64,000 nt of DNA, taken from contig CAJYPK010000016.1 in assembly GCA_913776615.1 (NCBI GenBank), positions 1 to 64,000 of the forward strand, read 5' to 3'. The first letter of the stretch is position 1, and each line of letters starts with the position of its first letter. Below the pieces are notes generated by a model. The model did not search any database and was not told the origin of the DNA. It saw only the letters and a program-made list of their open reading frames with translations. Made by a program: the position numbers and the translations under genes. The stretch comes from an uncultured Hymenobacter sp. (GTDB lineage: Bacteria > Bacteroidota > Bacteroidia > Cytophagales > Hymenobacteraceae). Of the stretch, positions 24,083 to 32,900 are shown piece after piece.

Positions 24083-25768
24083 GTGATTTTTAAGAATACG
24101 ATTTCCAACCTGGCGCGGATTCGGCAGGTGGCCGAGGTGTTGCTCCGCTACGGTTTCGAGGATGTGGTGACGACCACGCCCCTGCGCCGGCTCGTGAGCC
24201 AGCGCCGCCGGGGCCGCTGGCTCGAAAACGACGACCGTCCGGTGTTCGAAACCACGCGCTGGGAGCGGATTCGTCTCATTATCGAAGAGTTGGGGCCTAC
24301 GTTTATCAAACTGGCTCAAGCCCTGAGCAACCGCGCCGACTTGCTGCCCCAGGAGCTTATCGACGAGTTTGAGAAGCTGCAAAGCAACGTGCCGCCCTTT
24401 CCCGTGGACGAGGCGCGGCTCATCATCGAGGCCGAGCTGGGGCGCCCACTGGAAGCGGTGTTCAGTGAGTTTGACGACGTGCCGCTGGGCTCGGCCAGCA
24501 TCGGGCAGGTGCACCGGGCGCGGCTGCACGGCGGCGAGGAGGTGGTAATTAAGATTCAGCGGCCCGGCGTGCGCGAGAAGGTGGAGGGCGACCTGCGCCT
24601 GCTGCACGAGCTGGTGCGGCTCACGGGTACGTTCCTGCGCAATCAGGGCCTGGCCAATCCGCAGGACGTGGTCGATGCCTTCGAGCGCAGCATGACCAAG
24701 GAGCTGGATTACACCTCCGAGGCCCGGGCGATGGAGCAGATGCGCAAGCTCTACGAGCACTATACCACGTTCTATATTCCGAAGCCCTACCGCGAGCTGA
24801 GTACGGCCAAAATTCTGGTTATTGAATTTGTAAAGGGCTGTAAAATAACTGACAAGCCGCAGCTGCTGGCCTGGGGGCTCAGCCCCGAAACGGTGGCCGA
24901 AACGGGCATGGACATCTACCTGACCCAGATTTTCGAGTTCGGGTTTTTCCACGCCGACCCGCACCCCGGCAACGTGCTCGTGCGCCCCGACGGCACGCTC
25001 GTGCTCATCGATTTCGGCATGGTGGGCAAGCTCACCAAACAGCAGAAATACGCCTTTGCGGGCGTATTCATCGGCATGGCCCGGCAGGATGCCCGCAGCA
25101 TGGCGCTCAATTTCCGCCGGCTGGCCCTGAGCAGCGACATCCCCGACATGCGCGCTTTCGAGGCCGATCTGAGCCTGCTCATCGAAGACTTTGCCGTGCT
25201 CGACGTCAAGGATATGAGCATGAACGACCTGGCCGATTCACTTCAGAACATCATTTACCAATACAAGCTGCAAGTGCCGGGGGCAGTTTTTCTCATCCTG
25301 CGCGCCCTGGTTATCCTCGAAGGCATCGGCAAGGTGCTGCACCCCAATTTCAATACTTTCGAGTTCGTGCGGCCCTACGGTGCCCGCATTCTGAAGGAGC
25401 AGTACTCGCCCCAGAATATCCTGAGCGAGGCCGAATACACGGGTACCCAGCTGCTGGCCCTGCTCCAGACCCTGCCCATCGACCTGCGCCAGATCATGCG
25501 CAAGGTTAGCAAGGGCGACCTGCGGGTGAAAGTCGAGCTCAGCGGCTATACCACTCTGCTGCGCAAGGCCGACCAACTCGTGACGCGCACCGTGCTGGCC
25601 CTGCTCACGCTGGGCAGCATCGTATTTGCGGGGCTGAGCCTGCTGGGCCACTACTCGGCCCAGATGCCGTACTATCGGGGGCTGCCCGTTATTACGTGGT
25701 ATAGCTTGGGAGTCAGTATGTTCATGGTACTGTTGCTCACCGCCCCCCGCCGCGCCCGGCGCGAATGA
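24083..25768 (+). CDS. ABC1/UbiB-family atypical kinase
   Basis: This 561-residue protein starts at GTG 24083. The ABC1 kinase-like domain contains the KxGQ-type motif in the form FIKLAQALSNRADLLP (about 74), an Ala-rich GSASIGQVHRA loop, VVIKIQRPGV with the ATP-binding Lys, HADPHPGNVLV as catalytic loop, and LIDFGMVGKL in place of DFG. Two hydrophobic helices close the C-terminus (about 495-555). The family supports quinone or lipid metabolism; in a menaquinone-type bacterium the precise substrate is not known. The TTCCTTTG at 23995-24002 is a possible weak -7 box. Confidence 0.85.
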   Translation: MIFKNTISNLARIRQVAEVLLRYGFEDVVTTTPLRRLVSQRRRGRWLENDDRPVFETTRWERIRLIIEELGPTFIKLAQALSNRADLLPQELIDEFEKLQSNVPPFPVDEARLIIEAELGRPLEAVFSEFDDVPLGSASIGQVHRARLHGGEEVVIKIQRPGVREKVEGDLRLLHELVRLTGTFLRNQGLANPQDVVDAFERSMTKELDYTSEARAMEQMRKLYEHYTTFYIPKPYRELSTAKILVIEFVKGCKITDKPQLLAWGLSPETVAETGMDIYLTQIFEFGFFHADPHPGNVLVRPDGTLVLIDFGMVGKLTKQQKYAFAGVFIGMARQDARSMALNFRRLALSSDIPDMRAFEADLSLLIEDFAVLDVKDMSMNDLADSLQNIIYQYKLQVPGAVFLILRALVILEGIGKVLHPNFNTFEFVRPYGARILKEQYSPQNILSEAEYTGTQLLALLQTLPIDLRQIMRKVSKGDLRVKVELSGYTTLLRKADQLVTRTVLALLTLGSIVFAGLSLLGHYSAQMPYYRGLPVITWYSLGVSMFMVLLLTAPRRARRE

Positions 25769-25949
25769 GCCGATTTACGTATCCTGCCGCTTGGCACATG
25801 CCCACCGGGCCGCCGGGCGCTGGCGCTAGCCGCACTATCTTACCGGCGGCGTGCCGACCACGTTTTTACGGCGACTACGTATTTAATTAATACACGGGTC
25901 CCGCCCAAGTCCCCGTTACTTTGCAAAACTGCCCGGTCTCCTGCGTACG

Positions 25950-25975
25950 GGGGCAAGCTAACGCTTACCCTACAG
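25950..25975. repeat. Family E/F hairpin (GGGCAAGCTAACGCTTACCC)
   Basis: GGGCAAGCTAACGCTTACCCTACAG is a short imperfect hairpin. Related units are found at 34704-34772 and 40591-40615. It sits directly left of a family A unit, so two families are stacked upstream of ppk1. Confidence 0.7.
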
Positions 25976-26035
25976 CCAGCCCGCCGGAGGCGGGCGTATC
26001 CCCGAAATCCGTTTAATCCGTTAAATCTGCGGTCC
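25976..26035 (-). repeat. Family A unit abutting the ppk1 start codon
   Basis: An inverted family A unit ends ATCCGTTAAATCTGCGGTCC, and the next base is the A of the ppk1 ATG at 26036. The native leader and ribosome-binding region of ppk1 are therefore made of repeat sequence. Confidence 0.85.
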
Positions 26036-28369
26036 ATGAAGTTATTTAAGTCGGCCGACCTTATTCGCAAAAGCAAGTACATCAGCCGCGATCTGAGCTG
26101 GCTGCGCTTCAACTACCGGGTGCTCGACCAGGCCAAAGATCCCGGCCGCTCGCTGTTCGACAAGCTGCGCTTCCTGAGCATTACCAGCTCCAACCTGGAC
26201 GAGTTTTTCATGATTCGGGTGGGCTCGCTGTATAATTACCTGGATTATGGGAAGGAGCGCGTCGATTACTCGGGCCTGCGCGAGCTGCCGTTTCGGCGCA
26301 AGCTGCTCGACTTTGCCCACCGCTTCGTCAACGACCAGTCGCTGACTTACCTCAACGAGCTCAAGCCGCAGTTTGAGAAACAGGGCTTCAGCATCCGCCG
26401 CGTGGAAGAGCTGACCGAGGTCGAGCTGAAAAAGGTGGAGGGCTACTTCAAAAACACCGTTTTTCCGCTGCTCACGCCGATGGTGTACGACTCGTACCAC
26501 GGCTTCCCGCTCATCATGAACCAGGTACTGACCTTCGGCGTGGTGACGCGGGAGGCCGGGGCCAGCGAGGGCGCGCCGACCGGTATGGCCCCTGATCTGG
26601 AAAAAGGGCAAGAGCGACTCACCTTCGTGCAGATTCCGCAAAACCTGACGCGCTTTTTCGAGATCACGCGCAAGGATCGGGTAGTGTTCGTACCCATCGA
26701 AGAAATCGTGCGGGCTAACCTGCACAAGCTCTTCCGCAACGTCGAAATTGTGTCGGCCGACCTGCTGCGCATTACCCGCAACGGCGATTTTACCCTGGAA
26801 GAGTCGGAAGATATCGACAGCGACTTTATCAAAGAAATCCAAACCGGCCTCAAAACTCGCAAGCGGGGCCGGGTAGTGCGCGTGGAAGTCGAGCCCGATG
26901 CCTCGCCCTACCTGATGAACGTGCTGCGCGAGCGCTGGAACATCGACAACGGCAACATCTTCGTGATTCCGGTGCTGCTGGATATGAAGGGGTTGAACCA
27001 GATTCTGCGCTACCCGAGCTTCAAGGGCAAAGGTGCCAAGCTGCCCGCGCCCGTGCTGCCCCAGAGCCTGCCCGAAGGGGCGGAGGACAACATGTTCGAG
27101 TACCTCAAGCACCACGACGTGCTGCTGCACCACCCGTATAATTCAATCGAGCCGGTGGTGCGCCTGTTGGAGCGGGCGGCCGAGGACCCGCAGGTGCTGG
27201 GTATCAAGCAAACGATTTACCGGCTGGCCGAAGACTCGCGGGTAACGGCCGCGCTGCTCAAGGCCGCTGAGAACGGCAAGCACGTATCGGTGCTGTTTGA
27301 GGTGAAGGCCCGCTTCGACGAGGAGCGCAATATCCGGGAGGGCGCTCGGCTCGAAAAGGCGGGCTGCTTCGTCATCTACGGCGTGGGGCGGTACAAGACC
27401 CACACCAAGATGCTCATGATTATCCGCAAGGAAGGGGAGAAGGTGACGCGCTACGTGCACATCGGCTCGGGTAACTACAACGAGCAAACCTCGCGCCTCT
27501 ACACCGATCTGAGCATGCTTACCACCAACGATACGTACGGTCACGACGTGTCGGAATTCTTCAACGTAATCACCGGCCACTCGCAGCCCGACGACTACGA
27601 ATACCTCATCACGGCCCCGCGCGACATGCGCCAGCAACTCATCCACTTAGTGCGCGAGGAAGCTAAAAATGCCAAGAAAGGTCTGCCCAGTGGCATCGTC
27701 ATGAAAATGAACTCGCTGGAAGACCGGGAGCTGATTGACGAGTTTTACAAGGCCAGCAAAGCCGGGGTACCCATCCGCTTTATCGTGCGGGGCATTTGCT
27801 GCCTGCGGCCGGGCCGGGCGGGCCTCAGCGAGAATATCGAGGTGAAGAGCATCGTGGGCGAATACCTGGAGCACGCCCGCCTGTTTTATTTCCACCACGG
27901 CGGCGAGGCCCGACTTTACGCTGGCTCGGCCGACGCGATGGTGCGCTCCTTCGACCGCCGCATCGAGGCGGTGTTCCTGATTGTGAATCCGCAGCTGCGC
28001 CGTGAGGCCATCAATATCTTACAGCTCAACCTGCTCGATACCCAGAATAGCTACCTCATGCGTGAGGATGGTGCCTACATCTGCCAGCGCCCGGCGGCCG
28101 GCGAGCCGTCGGTCAACATCCACCGCGAATTTTACCGCCGCCCCGACGAGGCACAGCTAGCCCAGGCTACGCCCGAGGGTCTGCTGGCCCTATTGCACGA
28201 CCAAACTGCCAAGCGCCGTCAGCAAGCCGCCGCGGGGGCTAGTCCTACGAATGCCGTTGCCCCGGCAATTGCTGTAGAAGAGGGCGCCGACGAATTTGGC
28301 CAGGGCGAGGCGCTGATGGAAGTTGAGGTAGAAAACGAGGCCGACATAACCGCAGATTTAACTGATTAA
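26036..28369 (+). CDS. ppk1: Polyphosphate kinase 1
   Basis: This 777-residue enzyme reversibly polymerises the gamma phosphate of ATP into polyphosphate. The N-domain opens YISRDLSWLRFNYRVL, followed by SSNLDEFFMIRVG. The catalytic C1/C2 domains carry HPYNSIEPVVRLLERA, IKQTIYRLAEDS, and RYKTHTKMLMI, whose His456 is the expected phospho-acceptor. The core ends near residue 700. The remaining 75 residues (Ala/Gln-rich, then acidic) are an extension. The last codons (ITADLTD) and the stop are read from a family A repeat. The ATG lies flush against another copy. The gene faces ppx. Confidence 0.97.
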   Translation: MKLFKSADLIRKSKYISRDLSWLRFNYRVLDQAKDPGRSLFDKLRFLSITSSNLDEFFMIRVGSLYNYLDYGKERVDYSGLRELPFRRKLLDFAHRFVNDQSLTYLNELKPQFEKQGFSIRRVEELTEVELKKVEGYFKNTVFPLLTPMVYDSYHGFPLIMNQVLTFGVVTREAGASEGAPTGMAPDLEKGQERLTFVQIPQNLTRFFEITRKDRVVFVPIEEIVRANLHKLFRNVEIVSADLLRITRNGDFTLEESEDIDSDFIKEIQTGLKTRKRGRVVRVEVEPDASPYLMNVLRERWNIDNGNIFVIPVLLDMKGLNQILRYPSFKGKGAKLPAPVLPQSLPEGAEDNMFEYLKHHDVLLHHPYNSIEPVVRLLERAAEDPQVLGIKQTIYRLAEDSRVTAALLKAAENGKHVSVLFEVKARFDEERNIREGARLEKAGCFVIYGVGRYKTHTKMLMIIRKEGEKVTRYVHIGSGNYNEQTSRLYTDLSMLTTNDTYGHDVSEFFNVITGHSQPDDYEYLITAPRDMRQQLIHLVREEAKNAKKGLPSGIVMKMNSLEDRELIDEFYKASKAGVPIRFIVRGICCLRPGRAGLSENIEVKSIVGEYLEHARLFYFHHGGEARLYAGSADAMVRSFDRRIEAVFLIVNPQLRREAINILQLNLLDTQNSYLMREDGAYICQRPAAGEPSVNIHREFYRRPDEAQLAQATPEGLLALLHDQTAKRRQQAAAGASPTNAVAPAIAVEEGADEFGQGEALMEVEVENEADITADLTD

Positions 28370-28547
28370 ACGGATTGCGCGGATACGCCCGCCAGCCTCC
28401 GGCGGCGGGCTGACTACTCGGATGGTCTCTTCAAAAGAAAAGGCTACCCAATTGGGTAGCCTTTTTTGGCGAGTCCGCTGGCTTAGTCAGCCCGCCGCCG
28501 CAGGCTGGCGTATCCCCGAAATCCGTTTAATCCGTTAAATCTGCGGT
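28349..28547. repeat. Family A punctuation element between ppk1 and ppx
   Basis: One unit on each side encloses a palindromic terminator. The left unit begins inside the ppk1 coding region at 28349; the right unit ends against the ppx stop TAG (28548-28550). The two arms differ at several sites (GCGCGGATACG on the left against TCGGGGATACG on the right), so pairing is good but imperfect. Confidence 0.88.
28438..28465. terminator. Palindromic terminator with GGCTACCC core
   Basis: AAAAGGCTACCC, AATT, GGGTAGCCTTTT form a perfect palindrome with T residues continuing. It is the same core as at 7428-7457 and terminates ppk1 and ppx. Confidence 0.9.
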
Positions 28548-29525
28548 CTAGACGAGGGGGCCGTTCTCCACATCCGGCACGGGCAAAATGCTGGGGTGCA
28601 CGGTGGGACTGATTTCGTCGAAATACTGTTCGAAAAGCGCCTGTAACATGCCGTCTTTCAAGCCAATATCCGGCACTATCATGTTGCTGACCCCAGCCCA
28701 TTCCATCGCGGAAAGGTAGATGTGGCCCGCGGGTACGATAACGTCGGCGCGGTCGGGGTTGAGCATGGCCACGTTGACGCGCTCGCTCATGCTCATCTTG
28801 CTGAGGCGGTCGAGCACGGCCTGCACGCTGCGCTTGGTGACGGGCTTGTTGGGGGCGGCGGGGGAGAGGCTGTAAATCTTGTTGATGTTACCGCCCGTGC
28901 CGATGGCCCGCGTTACGTGATAGCGGCGGGCATTTTCGTGCACCCAGGCTTCCATACGCTGCCAGAGGCCGTTCATTTCCTCGACGGTGCGGCCGCGCTC
29001 TTCCTGCTGCATCCGGCGGATGGAGCCGATTTCAAACGACTGCGCGGCCACCTTGCGGCGGTCGTAGTAGATGTTGAACTCGGTGCTGCCGCCGCCCACG
29101 TCGATGTGCAGGTAGTGGCGGTTGTCTTCGAGCAGGTGCTCGATTACGCGGTTGATGTAGGCAGCTTCGGCTTGGCCATCAATAACTTGAATTTCGAGGC
29201 CCAGCTCGTCTTTTACCCGCTGGGCCACGGCCGCGCCGTTGGCGGCGGTCCGCATGGCCGAGGTGGCGCAAATGAGGTGGTGCGATACCTCGTGCACTTC
29301 CATCAACAGCTTGAGTGAGTGCAGAAACTTTACGAATTTATCGGCCTTGCGGGCCGGAATCTCGCCGGTGGCAAACACGTCTTCGCCCAGTCGTAGCGGG
29401 TAGCGCACGTACTCCACGCGCTTGAGCCGGTAACGTCCCTGAAAAAACAACACGGCTGAAATCTGACAGCGCACGGCATTGGAGCCAATATCAATGGCGG
29501 CGAGCTTAGTCAGTTGATACTCCAT
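28548..29525 (-). CDS. ppx: Exopolyphosphatase / Ppx-GppA phosphatase
   Basis: This 325-residue ASKHA-fold protein hydrolyses terminal phosphate from polyphosphate or pppGpp. The phosphate-1 motif is LAAIDIGSNAVRCQIS (residues 8-23), and the phosphate-2 motif is HIDVGGGSTEFNIY (about 139). It has only the two N-terminal domains, like the short Ppx2-type enzymes, and lacks the HD-like C-domain of E. coli Ppx. It is convergent with ppk1, so synthesis and breakdown enzymes are neighbours. Its start codon directly follows a family A tip and its stop codon meets another. Confidence 0.93.
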   Translation of the reverse strand: MEYQLTKLAAIDIGSNAVRCQISAVLFFQGRYRLKRVEYVRYPLRLGEDVFATGEIPARKADKFVKFLHSLKLLMEVHEVSHHLICATSAMRTAANGAAVAQRVKDELGLEIQVIDGQAEAAYINRVIEHLLEDNRHYLHIDVGGGSTEFNIYYDRRKVAAQSFEIGSIRRMQQEERGRTVEEMNGLWQRMEAWVHENARRYHVTRAIGTGGNINKIYSLSPAAPNKPVTKRSVQAVLDRLSKMSMSERVNVAMLNPDRADVIVPAGHIYLSAMEWAGVSNMIVPDIGLKDGMLQALFEQYFDEISPTVHPSILPVPDVENGPLV

Positions 29526-29965
29526 AGACCGCAGATTTAACGGATTTAACGGATTTCGGGGATGCGCCCGCTGGCCTGTGGCGGCGGGCTATTCGAAAGT
29601 CCAATGATACAAGTAGCAAAGGTAGACCGCAGATTTAACGGATTTAACGGATTTCGGGGATACGCCCGCTGGCCTGTGGCGGATCGCAGATTTAACGGAT
29701 GAAACGGATTGCGCAGATACGCCCGTCGACCGGCAGCGGGCGGGATGATTAGGCAACTATACTAATAGAATATGGTACGGTACATGGTAAGGGAAAGGGC
29801 TCGCCACCGGCACGTTGATAGTCGAAGTCCCTAACGCCACCACCTGGCCCGCCCGCCGCCAGTCGATGGGCGTATCTGCGCAATCCGTTTCATCCGTTAA
29901 ATCTGCGATCCGCCGCAGGCTGGCGGGCGTATCCGCGCAATCCGTTTAATCCGTTAAATCAGCGG
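29526..29965. repeat. Family A cluster between ppx and the phosphoesterase gene
   Basis: Three plus-oriented units begin at about 29527, 29625 and 29685, and two inverted units end at about 29893 and 29965. The third and fourth units share private variants (GGATGAAACGG and TTGCGCAGATACG), making them mirror images of each other. The outer tips abut the ppx start and the stop TGA of the next gene. About 110 bp in the middle are unique sequence. On the minus strand, 29624-29617 reads TACCTTTG, a possible -7 box for ppx. Confidence 0.85.
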
Positions 29966-32900
29966 TCATTTGTCGATCCGGAAGCCCAGGCCGAACTGAA
30001 TAAGGCTGTTTTCTTCCGAAATCTGATAGGAGACGGAAAAGGCCAGCGTCTCTACTACCGGGGCCAGGTAAACGCCCCCGCCGTAGCCGGCGTGCCAGCC
30101 GCCGGGCGAGCTGCCGTTGTAGTACACCCGGCCTTGGTCGTAGAAGCCAAATACCCCGTAGCGGAAGGGCAGAAAGTGGTTTTTGCTCTGGCCCAGTGCG
30201 AAGCGCAGCTCGGAGTTGTAATACAGGCTGGCATCGCCAGTGAAGCGGTTGCGGTAGTAGCCGCGCAGGTTCTCGGCCAGGCCCAGGCTGGTGAGCTTGT
30301 AGAAGGGGATGGCCTCGTCGGGGCCGTAGTTGGCCGCGCCGCCGCCCTTGAGGACCAGCGTGATTGGAATGCCGATTTTGGCCGTGCCGTAGTATTCAGC
30401 AAAGCCCTGGGTGAGCCCGAAGCGGCGCTTGTCGCCGGTGAGGGCCTGGTACGAGTCGTGGCGCACGAGCAGGCGCACGCCGCGCTGGGCAAACGAGCGG
30501 CGGTTACGCAGATCGAGGTCGAGCAGGGCATTGAGCCCCACCAGGCGCTGAAAATCAGCATTCGGACGCGGGTTGTCCTGGCCGGGTAGCTGCTGGCGGA
30601 GGTCCTGGCCGAGCTGGCTGTCGGTGGCGTAGTTGGCGTTGTAGTGCTCGTAGCTGGGGCCGAATCGGAACACGCTGCGCTGCCAGAATACCCGCTCGCC
30701 GAAGGCCCGGATGACGAAGCCCTTGTAGCGGGCCCGGTAGTAGCGGGCATCGTACAAGTCCTCGGTTTTCTGGGTGTTATTGCCGATGCCGAAGAAGTTG
30801 TAGAACGGGAAATAATTACCGTAGCTCACTTCCGCCCCTAAGTCTACCTTGCCGATGGCGTAGCGGTGGCGGCTGGCCGCCGTAAGCTGGAACTGCCCGC
30901 CCGTCGAAGTCTGGAGACTAAAATCGTAGCGATTCTTATAGTCGGGCTTGCGGAAGCCCTGGCGTAAAAAGCTCAGGCCCAGGCTAAGGCCGAAGCCGTC
31001 GTTGCGGTTGTAGAAAATGCCGGCCCGGGGCGCGTAGCTATTGAATTCAAAGGCCTCGCGGTCGTAAGCGTTCACGCTGGGGCTATCGGAGCGGCGGTCG
31101 TCGGTTTCGGAGCCAGCGGTGAGGGTAGTGCCGGGCGTGTCGTACACCTTCGTCAGGGTGCGCAGGCCGGGGGCGCGGGAGTCGTCGGCAATCTGGTCTT
31201 TGCCCGCGCCGCCTACCACGTGCACCACGATACTATGCTTGTCGCTCTGACCGGTCACCTGAAAAATATCCTGGCCGTCGAGGCCGTACACGCAGATTTC
31301 CTGGGTTTCCCGGGGATCAAAGGTGCGGTCGAACAGCGCCGGGCCGTTGGGCTCCTGGGTATCGCCCTTGCGGTCAAATTCCTGCACGCGCACCCGGCCG
31401 TCGGCCAGGCGCTCCACCTTGAAAATCTCGGCCTTGTTGGAGCCTACTACATCGACGCGGCGGGCCAGCAGCAGGTAGTAGCGGTCGATAGCCTGGGGTA
31501 ACTGCTGGAGGCGGGCCTTGAGCTTGCGGTTGATTTCCTGGCCCGACAGCGGCTGGACCTCGGCTGGCATCGTAGCCGTAGCCTGGTCGATAACGGCCGG
31601 CGTGAGCTGGGCTTGCAGGTACTTGGCGGCGGTTTGCCAGTCCTGGCGAGTCAGGCTTTGCAGCAAGAAGCGGTCGAGATGGCGAGCCGGCCAGTTGAGA
31701 CTCTTCATATCGCCAAACTCCTCACCAAAATCCTCAATGCTGGGTACGGCCCACTCACGGTTGGCCAGGTAGGTGAGCAGGCCGTTCCACTTGGTAAAGG
31801 CCTGGTCGCGGTCGCGCGGAATGGGGCGGTATACGGTGCCCTTCCCTTCCTTGTAGCCCGCCCATTTCCAGTTATCCTCGTGCTTGCCGAAGTCGGCCAC
31901 GAGCATGTCGAAGGCGCGGGCGCGGGCCAGCGCGGGGGCATCCACCCGGTTGTCGTGGTCCTTATACAGCTTGCGGAAAAAGCCGTAGCTGCGCGTTACC
32001 TCGTCCGACTTGCCGAAGCCGGGCAGGTTGGGCTTCGGGTCGGTGGGGCGGTCTTCCAGCGTACCGAGCAGGCCGGCGTAGTCCTGGCGGTAGGGGCCGA
32101 GCTGGTTATTATCAGGCAGGCGAAACAAGCGCGGCCGGGCGTGCAAAATGTCGGTGTGGTCGAGCAGCGCGCTGATGGGCAGGCCCGAATACGGGTTGGC
32201 CGTGGCCGTGATATCCTTGAGAATATCCGACACGAACGACTGCTGCAGCTCGGGCGGCAGAATGCCGGTCACGTCCTTATCGACCGAGCGGAACACGTAC
32301 TCGGCGCTGTCGGCCGCGATGAGCTTGAGCGAGGTCGTTTGCCGCCCCCCGCCCCGGCCGAAGGGCGTGAGCCCACCCTTCTCGCGGCGCAAATCCAGCG
32401 TGGGCACCTGCACCGGCTGGAGCCACGACGACCGATAGAGCGACCCGATGAAAAACCGCTTTGAGGGGCCGGCCTTGTACTCCGGCCCCGGCACCACGGT
32501 GGTAGTGGCCCGAAACGGCGCGTCGGGCTTGCGTTCGGCGGGCGTCCGCTTGGTGCCAGGGCAGCTTGTAATGAAGGAGTTGACCGGCACCCCGCCCGCC
32601 GTGTCGGCCGCGCAGGGCGAGCGGAACAGCGTGCCTACGTACGCCTGCGTAGCGGGCTGGCCTTCGCCCGCAAACGTGAAGAACCGGCTCTTCACCGTGC
32701 CATCGGCGTAGTAGTCGAGGGCCGCGTAGCCGTCGGCCTTCTCGTTGAAAAGAGCCTGCCCATCGGCCCCCACGTGCTGGCTTTGCACGAAGCTGCCCGC
32801 CACGAGATGGTAGTTGCCCTGGAAAGGCGTGAGCTGCAAGGAATAGTCGTGCGAGGCAGCGTATACCACACCGGGGTTACTGCGCAAGGTGTTGTTGAGC

